Part shown: positions 37,396-46,425 of the stretch, in pieces
How the letters are laid out: each line of letters begins with the position of its first letter
Position numbering within the stretch: the stretch's first letter is position 1
Source: AWTP1-13 sp963840075
Lineage (GTDB): Bacteria > Pseudomonadota > Alphaproteobacteria > Rhizobiales > Hyphomicrobiaceae
DNA: 64,000 nt
Direction: 5' to 3'
Assembly (NCBI GenBank): GCA_963840075.1
Contig: CAWIXS010000005.1
Location: forward strand, 186,001 to 250,000
The notes under the pieces: generated by a model
What the model was told of the DNA's origin: nothing
The model's input: only the letters and a program-made list of their open reading frames with translations
Databases searched by the model: none
Translations under genes and position numbers: made by a program

Positions 37396-38241
37396 CTAAG
37401 CGCGCGCAACTGCAGGCGACCTCGCGTTCCCTGAATCATGGGGCCGCCGCCCCCAAGCGGTAAGCATGACCGGCGAGAACACCGCGAAGTCCCGTGCAGC
37501 AAGGCGCTCCAGGACGGCTTCGATCTCGGCGCTGGTGATCAGCCCCTTGGCAACAGCCTCCTCGCGCACCTGCGTGAAGTTCGCGACATCCAGGTGGGCA
37601 CCGGGGGTGTCGCCTTCGCGAATCGCGAGGTGCCCCTCCATTCCGACTTCCAGGAGACCAGCCGCTTTCAAGTGGCCGTAGAGCCGACGAGGCCATTCCG
37701 CCTCGAAATCACGCTCATCCATCAAGCGTGCTAGCGCACGCATCATCTTCCGGAAGCGTTCCGCATCGGCCGTTATCGCCGTGGGAATCGCGCGATCGAT
37801 CAGTCGGCCGTCGAACTCCTCAATCACCAGCCAGCCACCGGGCTTGAGTGAAGCCACCAGCCGCTTCAGCGCCTCCTGCCGCTGCGGCACGTGGCCGAGC
37901 ACCAACCGGGCGTGGATGAGATCGAACGCGCGCTCGGGGAGGGTGTCGGTGCCGATGTCATGGCGGCGCACTTCCATGTTGGCCGGCCTGTGGCGAGCCG
38001 ATCTCTCCATGAACCTGGGGTCGATGTCCGTCACCAGCACCTGTCCAGATGGTCCGACCCGCTCGGCCATCCAAGCCGCCACCACACCGCTCCCGCCACC
38101 GACCTCGAAGCAATGCCAGCCTGGGCTGATCCCTATCGTCTCAAGAAAGCGGAAGGTGCGGAAGTTATAGAGCGCGTCGAGGGTCTGGAAGCGCTCCGCG
38201 GTCTCGGCCTCGGCGGCGTTGTTGAAGATGTAGGGCGTCAT
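37396..38241 (-). CDS. Class I SAM-dependent methyltransferase
   Basis: A product of 281 residues with the SAM-binding motif CFEVGGGSGVVAAWMAERVG near residue 45, then VLVTDIDPRFMERSA and the post-motif FDLIHARLVLGHVPQRQEAL, KPGGWLVIEEFD. Substrate is not inferable. Start MTPYIFNNAAEAETAERFQT at 38241 matches the usual beginning; an in-frame ATG at 38289 adds 16 residues. Confidence 0.88.
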   Translation of the reverse strand: MTPYIFNNAAEAETAERFQTLDALYNFRTFRFLETIGISPGWHCFEVGGGSGVVAAWMAERVGPSGQVLVTDIDPRFMERSARHRPANMEVRRHDIGTDTLPERAFDLIHARLVLGHVPQRQEALKRLVASLKPGGWLVIEEFDGRLIDRAIPTAITADAERFRKMMRALARLMDERDFEAEWPRRLYGHLKAAGLLEVGMEGHLAIREGDTPGAHLDVANFTQVREEAVAKGLITSAEIEAVLERLAARDFAVFSPVMLTAWGRRPHDSGNARSPAVARA

Positions 38242-38279
38242 CGGGTGTCGCCGATAGGGTTGTTCGGAGTCTTGGGTCA

Positions 38280-38894
38280 ATGAGGCCATCGATCTTGTCT
38301 GTCGTCCCGGCTTACTTCGGTGCGCTCTCCCTCACGATCGGCCACCACAGCCTCTGCTCGGCCTCGATGAATCGGGCGAAGCTCGGCCGCAAAGACGCGC
38401 ATGCCTTCCTCGGGCATGTTCTCGGTCGCAGAGCCGAGCACGACGCGGCCATCGCCGCGTTCGAGAGGGCCTTTACGCTGAACCCCAGTTTCACGGATTG
38501 GCGTTTTGCCGAGAACCTAGTGTATGCTGGAGAGCCGGTACGGGCCATCGCGGCCATCAAGCGGCACATGCGCCTGGACCCCTACTATGTGCCGCTGGCG
38601 CCCGTGTGGCTGGGGGTCGCGCACTACGTGCTCGAGGCGTATGCGGAGGCTTTGCCGCCCCTGCAGGAATGTGTCTCTCGGGCACCGGACCTGCGCACCG
38701 GCCACCTGTGGCTGGCGGCAACCTATGCGCAATGTGGGAAACTGGAAGAGGCTCGGGGTGAAGCCGCCGAGGTCCTGCGGATTGAGCCAACGTGGTCGAA
38801 CAAGGAGACGGGGACGCGCATCTACGTCTTCAGGCGCCGCGAGGATGCCGAGCACTTGCTCGTTGGCCTGCGCAAGGCAGGGCTGCCCGACTAG
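38280..38894 (+). CDS. TPR-repeat protein fragment, probably the C-terminus of an adenylate-cyclase-type protein
   Basis: From about 38370 the product shows tetratricopeptide repeats (AFLGHVLGRRAEHDAAIAAF, AHYVLEAYAEALPPLQECVS, AATYAQCGKLEEARGEAAEV) and ends in the style of class III adenylate cyclases with TPR tails. The catalytic N-terminal domain is absent and the first 30 residues look like read-in from unrelated DNA, so it is most likely a truncated gene. Confidence 0.6.
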   Translation: MRPSILSVVPAYFGALSLTIGHHSLCSASMNRAKLGRKDAHAFLGHVLGRRAEHDAAIAAFERAFTLNPSFTDWRFAENLVYAGEPVRAIAAIKRHMRLDPYYVPLAPVWLGVAHYVLEAYAEALPPLQECVSRAPDLRTGHLWLAATYAQCGKLEEARGEAAEVLRIEPTWSNKETGTRIYVFRRREDAEHLLVGLRKAGLPD

Positions 38895-39053
38895 CCCGCC
38901 CGGCCGCCAAGCATTTCATCTCGTTGGCGCAGCAGGCCCGAAAAACGCGCACCATCTCACGCTGCTTTCTCGCGCGCCGACAAGGTGATCTGGAGATTAC
39001 GTAAATTCTTGTTCTGGATGCGCGTGTTCTGCAGGTGCTCACGGTAACAAATG

Positions 39054-39200
39054 TGAAGGGTTTCGGATGCCGGCCCATTGCGACGGTCGGGCTGGCACCG
39101 GGGCCGGCGTCCGAAAGCCTCCAGGGAAGGAACCCGCGAGTAGTGGGGGGAAGAGGGCGCCGCGAGTGCTATGGGGATTTCGCGGTAGTGGGCTGGTCGC
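39054..39200. repeat. End repeat of IS91-type copy 1
   Basis: Bases from GTGAAGGGTTTCGGATGCCG to about 39200 recur almost unchanged at 41748-41894, downstream of the second transposase copy. They include the inverted pair TTTCGGATGCCGGC / GCCGGCGTCCGAAAG. The constant position after the transposase gene suggests the terminus of the IS91-like element. Confidence 0.8.
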
Positions 39201-39407
39201 TGGACGGAGGCGAACAGCTCGGAAGAGTGCAGGCTGGGCTGCCGATGGAGTGGAATAGTCGCGCCAAGCAGCGTTGGCCACTGCGATCCGCCGGTGTTCG
39301 AGGCTCCATCCGGCGCGAAGCGTATCGTTGCGGACAAATGCCGTCGCGGCCGGCTCGTGGCCAGCGGCAGTGGCGCCCGACATCGCAGCGGTTGGCGGCT
39401 GGAAGCA

Positions 39408-40613
39408 TCATGACGTGTCGATCCTGATGGTCGGCGCATGCCTGGGCTGGCGGCCGGCCTCGAAGGTCTCGATGACGATCATGCGGCCGCCGCAGCAGGG
39501 GCATGGGGTCGCGAGCGCGGTCCTGGTTGGGTCATCGGCGGCAGCCTCGTCCTCGGGATCGGTGGCGGTGCTCGCGGCGGCTTCCAGAAGCTCGCGAGCC
39601 TGCGCGAGGCTCTCCTGCCGAGCGCTGCCGGCGAGAAGGCCGTAGTGGCGGATGCGGTGGAAGCCCTTGGGCAGGACGTGGATGAGGAAGCGGCGGATGA
39701 ACTCGTGCGCGCCGAGCGTCATGGTGGTGTAGCGGCCCGGCCCTTCCACGCGGTAGTCCTTGATTTTGAAGGTGACGCTCTGCGCATCGGCGGCGATCAG
39801 GCGGCTGTTGGAGATGGCGACGCGGTGGGTGTAGCGCGACAGGTAGGTGAGCACCGCCTTCGGGCCCGCGAAGGGGCGCTTGGAGTAGACGAACCAGCGC
39901 GTCCTCTTGAGCGGCGCCAGGAACGCGGCGAAGGCCTTGTCATCAGCCAGATGCGAATGCGCGCCGAAGAAGGTGAGCTTGCCGGCCTTGTGGGCGGCGG
40001 CGAGCTTCTCCAGCATCAGGCGCCGGAACAGCCTGGAGAGCACCAGCACGGGCAGGAAGAAGTTGGGCCTGGTCGCGATCCAGCGCTTGCCATCTGGCGA
40101 GATGCCTCCACCCGGCACGATCATGTGCACGTGCGGATGATGGGTCATGGCCGAGCCCCAGGTGTGCAGCACCGAGGTAATGGCGATGCGGGCGCCGAGA
40201 TGCTTGGGGTCGGCGGCGATTGTGAGCATGGTCTCGGCCGAGGCCTTGAACAGCAGGTCGTAGATTGCCGCCTTGTTCTGGTAAGCGATGTCGCCGATCG
40301 CCGCCGGCAGCGTGAAGACGATGTGGAAGTAGGGCACGGGCAGGAGCTCGCTCTCCCGCTCCTCCATCCAGGTGCGCGCCGCGGCCCCCTGGCACTTGGG
40401 GCAATGCCGGTTGCGGCAGCTGTTGTAGGCGATGACGGTATGGGCACAGTCCTCGCAGCGCGCAACATGCCCGCCGAGCGCCGTCGTGCGGCAGCTCTCG
40501 ATCGCGCTCATCACCTTGAGCTGGGCGAGGCTCACATGGCCGCGGTTGGCTTGACGCCAGGCGGCGCCGTGGTCGCGAAAGATGTCCGCGACCTCCAGAG
40601 CAGGCCGTGCCAC
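39408..40613 (-). CDS. IS91 family transposase (HUH type)
   Basis: A 401-residue protein with an N-terminal zinc-binding region (CEDCAHTVIAYNSCRNRHCP KCQ spacing), the HUH-type metal site in MTHHPHVHMIVPGGGISPDG and the Tyr-bearing LSRYTHRVAISNSRL. This is the Y1 rolling-circle transposase of IS91 elements. No defect is visible. The integrase gene ends 7 bases upstream. Confidence 0.95.
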   Translation of the reverse strand: MARPALEVADIFRDHGAAWRQANRGHVSLAQLKVMSAIESCRTTALGGHVARCEDCAHTVIAYNSCRNRHCPKCQGAAARTWMEERESELLPVPYFHIVFTLPAAIGDIAYQNKAAIYDLLFKASAETMLTIAADPKHLGARIAITSVLHTWGSAMTHHPHVHMIVPGGGISPDGKRWIATRPNFFLPVLVLSRLFRRLMLEKLAAAHKAGKLTFFGAHSHLADDKAFAAFLAPLKRTRWFVYSKRPFAGPKAVLTYLSRYTHRVAISNSRLIAADAQSVTFKIKDYRVEGPGRYTTMTLGAHEFIRRFLIHVLPKGFHRIRHYGLLAGSARQESLAQARELLEAAASTATDPEDEAAADDPTRTALATPCPCCGGRMIVIETFEAGRQPRHAPTIRIDTS

Positions 40614-40620
40614 CGCCCAG

Positions 40621-41499
40621 CTACTTCGGCGGCTCGCCCCTCCTCGGACCGATCGGCGTCAGCCGGTCGAGCGGGCTGGTGACCTCGCGCAGCACCTTGC
40701 TCGCCACGTGGGCGTAGCGCGCCGTCGTGTCGAGCTTGGCGTGGCCCAGGAGAACCTGGATCACGCGGATGTCGACGCCCTGCTCCAGGAGGTGTGTCGC
40801 GAAGCTGTGGCGCAGGGTGTGCGGCGACACGCGGGTCTTGATCTCGGCGGCCGCGGCCGCCTCCTCTACGACGCGGTAGAGCTGGCGTGCCGTGACCGGC
40901 AGCAGCGGGTCCCGGCCCGGGAACAGCCATGTGCTCGGCCGCCCCACCCACCACCAGTCGCGCAGCAGCTCCAGCAGCCGCGGCGAGAGCATGGCGTTGC
41001 GGTCCTTCCTGCCCTTGCCCTCCTCGACGCGGATCAGCATGCGCTTGGAGTCGATGTCGGAGACCTTCAGGTTGGCGACCTCCGACACGCGCAGGCCGGC
41101 CCCATACGCCACGCCCAGCGCCGCCCTGTACTTGACGCCGCTGGCGTGCTCCAGCAGGCGCACCACCTCCTCCTCGTTCAGCACATTGGGCAGCTTGCGC
41201 GGCTGGCGCACGAGGGTGAGGTGGCGCCCCATCTCCGGCCGGTCGAGCGTCACCCTGAAGAAGAAACGCAGCGCCGTCACCGTGCTGTTCATGACCGACG
41301 GCTGGGCGCCCGCTCCGCTCTGGTGCACCTGGAACCGGCGCAGGTCCTCCGCCGTCGCGGTGGCCGGCGAGCGGCCGAGAAACTCCGAAAGGGTCTTGAC
41401 GGCGCGGATGTAGTTGCGTTGGGTGGCGGCCCCAAGCTTGCGCACCGTCATGTCCTCGATCATGCGCTGGCGCAGCGGGCTGATGGGCTTCTCGCTCAT
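40621..41499 (-). CDS. Tyrosine recombinase accompanying IS91
   Basis: The product has 292 residues from MSEKPISPLRQRMIEDMTVR (an in-frame start at 41571 is less likely). Catalytic residues appear in GLRVSEVANL (Arg), HTLRHSFATHLL (His-x-x-Arg) and LGHAKLDTTARYAH (His and Tyr). Such XerC-like genes are often paired with IS91 transposases; the role in transposition is not settled. Confidence 0.93.
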   Translation of the reverse strand: MSEKPISPLRQRMIEDMTVRKLGAATQRNYIRAVKTLSEFLGRSPATATAEDLRRFQVHQSGAGAQPSVMNSTVTALRFFFRVTLDRPEMGRHLTLVRQPRKLPNVLNEEEVVRLLEHASGVKYRAALGVAYGAGLRVSEVANLKVSDIDSKRMLIRVEEGKGRKDRNAMLSPRLLELLRDWWWVGRPSTWLFPGRDPLLPVTARQLYRVVEEAAAAAEIKTRVSPHTLRHSFATHLLEQGVDIRVIQVLLGHAKLDTTARYAHVASKVLREVTSPLDRLTPIGPRRGEPPK

Positions 41500-42098
41500 C
41501 GGAGGGCTCCTGTCTTGAGGTTGGGGGTTCGGAACCCCTCTATCCTCAAGACGGAGCGCCCACCCCGTCACCTCATCTCAGCTGGGGCTCGCCCCCTCCC
41601 CGAGCACCACCCTTGCGCGCAGCGCGCTCCCGCGTGAGCGGGTTCGTTCGATGGCACTGACCGCCCGTTCGCTGCACTGCAGCGGTTCCGTCCAGTTACA
41701 GAGTTACTTTCACCGTCCCGACGAGCCCGTCAGCACGCCCGCTCGTGTGAAGGGTTTCGGATGCCGGCCCATGGCGACGGGGCGGCTGGCACCGGGGCCG
41801 GCGTCCGAAAGCCTCCAGGGAAGGAACCCGCGGGTAGTGGGGGGAAGAGGGCGCCGCGAGTGCTATGGGGATTTCGCGGTAGTGGGGTGGTGGCCGGACC
41901 GAGGCGAGCGACGCTGGGCTGTGTCGGCTGGGCTGGCGATGGGGCGGGGCCGTGGCGTCAGGCTGCGTTGGGCGCCTCGATCTGCATGTGACCGAGGGTC
42001 TATGTCCCGCGCAGCGTATCGTTGCGGACAAGCGCCATCGCAGCCGGCGGATGACCGGCGCCAGTGATCGGCACCGCTGCAGATGCAGGACGGGGTGA

Positions 42099-42813
42099 TC
42101 ATGACGTGTCGATCCTGATGGTCGGCGCGTAACGTGGCTGGCAGCCGGCGTGGAAGGTGTCGATGACGATCATGCGGCCGCCGCAGCAGGGGCACGGGGT
42201 GGCGAGCGCGGATTGAGGTCCGTCATCGGGGGCAGCTTCGTCTTTGGGATCGGTGGCGGTGCTTGCAGCGGTGTCCAGAAGCTCGCGAGCCTGCGCGATG
42301 TTCTCCTCGCGCGCTCCGCCGGCGAGGAGGCCGTAGTGGCGGATGCGGTGGAAGCCCTTGGGCAGGACGTGGAGCAGGAAGCGGCGGATGAACGCCCAGG
42401 TGCTTGGGGTCGGCAGCGATGGTGAGCATGGTCTCGGCCGAGGCCTTGAACAAGAGGTCGTAGATCGCCGCCTTGTTCTGGCAGGCGATGTCGCCGATCT
42501 CGGAGGGCAGCGTGAAGACGATGTGGAAATAGGGCACGGACAACAGCTCGGCCTGGCGCTCCTCCATCCACGCGCGCGCCGCGGCGGCCTGGCACTTCGG
42601 GCAGTGCCGATTGCGGCAGCTGTTGTAGGCGATGGTCGTGTGGGCGCAGTCCTCGCAGCGCGCAACGTGCCCGCCGAGAGCCGCCGTGCGGCAGCTCTCG
42701 ATGGCGCTCATCGCCTCGAGCTGGGCGAGGCTCACGTGGCCGCGATTGGCTTGACGCCAGGCGGCCCCGTGGTCGCGGAAGATGTCCGCGACCTCCAGAG
42801 CGGGGCGGGACAT
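42099..42813 (-). pseudogene. IS91 transposase with internal deletion
   Basis: The N-terminal part through MLTIAADPKHLG matches copy 1. The sequence then jumps, in another frame, to FIRRFLLHVLPKGFHRIRHY and the common C-terminus. About 165 residues are lost, including the HUH motif and the catalytic Tyr, so it is inactive. The deletion junction is at about 42396. Confidence 0.9.
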
Positions 42814-42833
42814 GAGCCGCGTGCTACCTGGGC

Positions 42834-42985
42834 GGGCCCTCCTTCTTGGAACGGATCGGCGTCAGCCGGTCGAGCGGGCTCATGACCGCGCGGATCGTGT
42901 TGGTGGCGACCCGCGTGTAGAGCGCGCTGCTCTCGAGCTTGGCGTGACCCAACAGCACCTGGACACCCCGGAAGTCTTCGGCGGT
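42834..42985 (-). pseudogene. 3' end of the IS91 companion integrase
   Basis: Only QVLLGHAKLESSALYTRVAT, MSPLDRLTPI and the ending KKEGPPR remain, corresponding to the last 50 residues of the integrase of copy 1. The upstream part is missing at the border with the group II intron. Confidence 0.8.
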
Positions 42986-43002
42986 GCAGCAATTCCTTCC
43001 GG

Positions 43003-44915
43003 ATCGCGGTAGGGACGCTCATTGCTGAGCGCCCCCCGCACAGAACCGTACAGGCCCAATTAAGGCATACGGCTCCCACCTCGGGTGTGTGGCGGCAAAA
43101 CGGGTGCTCGGCCATGGGTGTCGGATCAGCGGTTTGGATAGGAAGTCGGCAGCCAGCCGGTCCATCCGCGCGCACGTCAAGCGATCCTTCTGGCTGCGCC
43201 GCCGGAGCGCGCGCCGCCACAGATTCGTGACGTGGTGCAAGAAGGCCGACAAGGCCGCAGAGTTGGTTGGCACGGCGTGATAGCCGAAGAAACCGCCAAC
43301 CACCTGTCCCAGCCATCTCCCTTGTGCAGGGAGCGGCTGGTGCCTGCGCCGCATCAGCTCGACCTTCAGCTCCTTGAGCTTGGCGCGCATCCGGTCGGCC
43401 CGTGTGTGCCGCCACAGCTGGAACTTGCCACGGCGGCTGCGGCCGCAGATGTGCCTCAGCCCCAGGAAGTTGAAGGTCTCCGGCTTGCCGAGCCCGCGCC
43501 GAGCCCGGTTCTCCGCTGCAAAGCGGCCGAATTCGATCAAGCGCGTCTTCTCCGGATGCAGTGTCAGCGCAAACTCCGCCAGTCGTCGTCCCATGTCGTC
43601 CCGGAAGCGCTTCGCATCAGCCTCGTGCTGGAAGCCGACGACGATATCGTCCGCGTAGCGTACGATGATCATGTCGCCCTTGGCTTCCCGCCGCCGCCAC
43701 TGCTCGGCCCACAGGTCGAAGGCGTAGTGGAGATAGACGTTGGCAAGCAGCGGCGAGATTACCGAACCCTGCCCCGTTCCCACCTCCCCAGGCGCCACGA
43801 TCCCGTCTTCCAGGACCCCGACCTTCAGCCATTTCTGGATCAGGCGCAGCATCCTCTTGTCGGCGATCCGATGTTCCAGGAACCGTCCTAGCCACTCGTG
43901 GCTAACGCGGTCGAAGAACGACTGAATATCCGCATCGAGAATATAGCTCACCTTCCGGGTCCCGATCGCCACCGCCAGCGCGTCTAGCGCATCGTGTGGT
44001 CCTCGTCCCGGCCGGAACCCGTAGCTGAACCCGAGGAAGTCTTCCTCGTAGATCGCTTCGAGCACCGTGGCCGCTGCCCGCTGGACGATCTTGTCCTCCA
44101 GCGCTGCGACCGCCAACGGCCGCTGCTTGCCATCCGCCTTCGGGATGTACACCCGACGCGACGGCATCGCCCGGTAGGCGCCCCGATGGATACGATCCCG
44201 CAGATCAGTGAGGTTTAGGTCAAGGTCTGCGGCGTAGTCCTTCCACGTCACGCCGTCCACGCCGGGCGCCGCCTTACGCTGGATAGCGTAAAACGATTCG
44301 CGGAGCAGCTCGTCGTCGATGTGGTGCAGGAGCGCGGTGAACTTCTCCGTCTTCCTTTCTCTGGCTTTGGTCCGCACGCGCTCGAGCGCCTGTGACACGC
44401 TGCCCCGGCTCTGCGTCCGGTGCGTGCTTTGCCCGCTCGCGTTCCCCTTGGCCCCCGCCCTTTGCTTCACCCGCTCCTCGACGGCCGGCGCCGCCTCGTT
44501 CGCAGGCTTCCTAGCTCCTATTGCGGGGTCTGACTTCTCGCGTTCGTGCATCGTCGGCTACGGCTCCTCACCTCCCCGACGCGGACCGGCGGCCATTGAC
44601 CGAGCGGTCGAACGCGAGATCTCCCGGTTCCCAGTGACAAGGAGCGTCTGCACATGCCAGGGTCTTCGACCACGCCGGGCCATGCGGACGCTCGCACTAG
44701 CGCGCCCGTACGTGTTGCCTTCCGCCCTGTAAACAGCGTCGGCACCCAGGATAAGTACCCTTTCGCGGCTCAATGGCTGGCCTATGCACTCCCCTGCCGA
44801 CGCTTCGCCCGTACCCTCGCGGGCACCGACGCACGGCTCGGGGCCGATGCGGTTCGCTACACCTTCATCGTAGTGGACTTTCACCACCTACTCCTTGCCG
44901 GTTTCACCGGCGCAC
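43003..44915 (-). mobile_element. Group II intron
   Basis: On the minus strand the intron begins at 44915 with GTGCGCCGGTGAAACC, a standard GTGYG start. It ends near 43003 after a domain V-like hairpin (GAGCCGTATG / CTGTACGGTTC) and a domain VI-like hairpin (GGGGGGCGCTCA / TGAGCGTCCC). It encodes a reverse transcriptase. A perfect hairpin at 44974-45000 lies about 60 bases from its 5' end. The exact 3' end is inferred from the usual AY end. Confidence 0.8.
43019..44551 (-). CDS. ltrA: Group II intron reverse transcriptase/maturase
   Basis: A 510-residue protein with the RT blocks: VDGVTWKDYAADLD, RRVYIPKADGKQRPLAVAAL, DADIQSFFDRVSHEWLGRFL, VGTGQGSVISPLLANVYLHY and the catalytic IVRYADDIVVGF. 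The C-terminal part is a maturase-like region; no HNH endonuclease is visible. It splices the intron RNA and copies it into DNA. The 3' end of the gene overlaps the ribozyme domain V, as is usual in compact introns. Confidence 0.95.
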   Translation of the reverse strand: MHEREKSDPAIGARKPANEAAPAVEERVKQRAGAKGNASGQSTHRTQSRGSVSQALERVRTKARERKTEKFTALLHHIDDELLRESFYAIQRKAAPGVDGVTWKDYAADLDLNLTDLRDRIHRGAYRAMPSRRVYIPKADGKQRPLAVAALEDKIVQRAAATVLEAIYEEDFLGFSYGFRPGRGPHDALDALAVAIGTRKVSYILDADIQSFFDRVSHEWLGRFLEHRIADKRMLRLIQKWLKVGVLEDGIVAPGEVGTGQGSVISPLLANVYLHYAFDLWAEQWRRREAKGDMIIVRYADDIVVGFQHEADAKRFRDDMGRRLAEFALTLHPEKTRLIEFGRFAAENRARRGLGKPETFNFLGLRHICGRSRRGKFQLWRHTRADRMRAKLKELKVELMRRRHQPLPAQGRWLGQVVGGFFGYHAVPTNSAALSAFLHHVTNLWRRALRRRSQKDRLTCARMDRLAADFLSKPLIRHPWPSTRFAATHPRWEPYALIGPVRFCAGGAQQ

Positions 44916-44973
44916 TTACAGAGGCACTTACCCCGTGCCGACGCGCCAGGCGGCATGCGTACTCTTGACCGCT

Positions 44974-45000
44974 GCGGAAGTCGGCGACGCCGACTTCCGC
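44974..45000. terminator. Perfect hairpin after the DUF1330 gene
   Basis: A 12-base stem GCGGAAGTCGGC / GCCGACTTCCGC with a 3-base loop lies 8 bases beyond the stop of the DUF1330 gene (minus strand). No T run follows closely. Class C group II introns often insert next to such hairpins, and the intron here starts about 60 bases further. Confidence 0.55.
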
Positions 45001-45007
45001 CTTATCG

Positions 45008-45335
45008 TTAGCCCTTTGGAAGGTACGGAATTGTTCCCGCAAGATCGACGTCATCGATCAGCTGGAAACGGCTTTCGCTGCCGGCCTGACGGGCCGCCAC
45101 GTATGGTGCGTACTTGGGATCGGCGACGAAGGCCTGTGCGGCCTGCGCAGTCGGGAACGCCATCAGCGCGATGAGCGTGGTATCCAGAGGCTTTCCCTCC
45201 AGAAGTCTTCACGTTGCCGCTCCGCGACAGATACTTGCCGCCGTGCTTGTGCACCAGATCATGCACCGATGCGGCGTAAGCCGGCACCCACTTGTCGTCT
45301 GTCACCTTGATATCTGCGATCACGTACACTGTCAT
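45008..45335 (-). pseudogene. DUF1330 family protein, one-base frameshift
   Basis: From ATG 45335, with AGGAG upstream, the product reads MTVYVIADIKVTDDKWVPAY and HKHGGKYLSRSGNVKT. The frame then changes near 45200 to EGKPLDTTLIALMAFPTAQA, AQAFVADPKYAPYVAARQAG and the stop at 45008. The total of 328 bases is one more than a multiple of three. DUF1330 proteins are small dimeric alpha-beta barrels of unknown function. The divergent HxlR gene may regulate it. Confidence 0.75.
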
Positions 45336-45518
45336 TGTCTTGTGCTCCTGTGGTTCCTTGTTCGGCGCATGAATTGCCAAACGCCTTGCACGAAGGTTCA
45401 CAGGAGAACGCCGCTGCAATCCAGTCCAGGAACTGGAGCGGGCCGGTACAGAGTCTGGACTAGTCGTATGACGACGCAGGACCTAAGGTCTCGCTGCAAC
45501 GCATCGAGAGGCCGACAA

Positions 45519-46214
45519 ATGACGCAGCACGGATACAAGCAGTTCTGTCCCGTCGCGATGGCCGCCGAGGTGTTGTGTACGCGGTGGACCGTGGTTCTGC
45601 TGCGGGAGCTGGTTGCCGGATCGACGCGCTTCAATGACCTGCGTCGTGGTGTTCCAAAAATGTCCCCGACACTCTTGTCTCAGCGGCTCAAAGAGCTAGA
45701 GTTGGCAGGCGCCGTCGAGCGCACGGAGCTGAAGTCGGAGAAAGGCGTCTTTGAGTATCGCTTGACCGAGTTGGGCAAAGACCTGCGCGCCGTGGTCGAG
45801 GCGGTGGGCTTCTGGGGCCAGAAGTGGGTCGAGGCCCGCAAGTCGCTCAAGAACCTGGATCCGTCGCTGCTCATGTGGGACATGCGGCGCAACCTGAACC
45901 CCACTCCCCTGCCCAACCGGCGCACGGTGATACAGTTTCTGTACCACGAGCTGCCGGTTCCAAAGCGCTCCTGGTGGCTGGTCGTCGAACCACTCGGCGA
46001 GGTGGATCTTTGCTGGACCGATCCGGGGTTCGATGTCGATCTCTACGTCGCGACCGACCTGCGCACAATGACCGCAATCTGGATGGGGCTTACGACGGTC
46101 AAGAAAGAGGGCGCGAAGGTCGTGCTCACGGGAGACCAGGACATTGCGGGCAAGATCCAGACGTGGCTCGGGCTCAGCCCGTTTGCGATCGAGGCAAAGC
46201 GCGCCGCGGCATAG
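45519..46214 (+). CDS. HxlR-family transcriptional regulator
   Basis: A 231-residue protein with an N-terminal winged helix (CPVAMAAEVLCTRWTVVLLR; ELVAGSTRFNDLRRGVPKMS; LLSQRLKELELAGAVER) and a C-terminal sterol-carrier-like domain (VVEPLGEVDLCWTDPGFDVD). It starts at ATG 45519, with the frame open upstream. HxlR proteins often control a divergently transcribed gene; here that would be the DUF1330 gene. The 183-base gap should contain both promoters. Confidence 0.9.
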   Translation: MTQHGYKQFCPVAMAAEVLCTRWTVVLLRELVAGSTRFNDLRRGVPKMSPTLLSQRLKELELAGAVERTELKSEKGVFEYRLTELGKDLRAVVEAVGFWGQKWVEARKSLKNLDPSLLMWDMRRNLNPTPLPNRRTVIQFLYHELPVPKRSWWLVVEPLGEVDLCWTDPGFDVDLYVATDLRTMTAIWMGLTTVKKEGAKVVLTGDQDIAGKIQTWLGLSPFAIEAKRAAA

Positions 46215-46425
46215 ACGCGAGACTTCAGCGTCGTCCGACTGATGGTGCGACAGGACGGCGCATGACATCGCCTAGTCTGTACCGGATTGTAGGCGGATCC
46301 TCACAGCCGGTTGTGGCACGACCCGGAAGATTTCGGCGGCGCAGCAACTTCGGCAGCTATGGGAGGGTGGAAGAGCGTACGAGAGCGTCGGTGCGTTGGC
46401 CAGCCCGACCTGATGGCGTGGCCTA

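Larger units (their letters stand above)
39054..41600 (-). mobile_element. IS91-family element, copy 1 (transposase plus companion integrase)
   Basis: The element contains a companion tyrosine recombinase (first) and an IS91-type transposase (second) on the minus strand, with a conserved end repeat at its 3' side. The upstream limit is approximate. IS91 elements move by rolling-circle replication and make no target duplication, so the outer limits cannot be set from duplications. Confidence 0.75.
41748..43002 (-). mobile_element. IS91-family element, copy 2 (degenerate, cut by the group II intron region)
   Basis: It has the same end repeat (41748-41894), a transposase with an internal deletion (42099-42813) and the last part of the integrase (42834-42985), which ends at the group II intron border. 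The two copies lie in tandem in the same direction. Confidence 0.8.

Noticed and set aside
37151..37399. Plus-strand frame of 82 codons
   Set aside because: Low-complexity composition, no ribosome site, no recognisable family.
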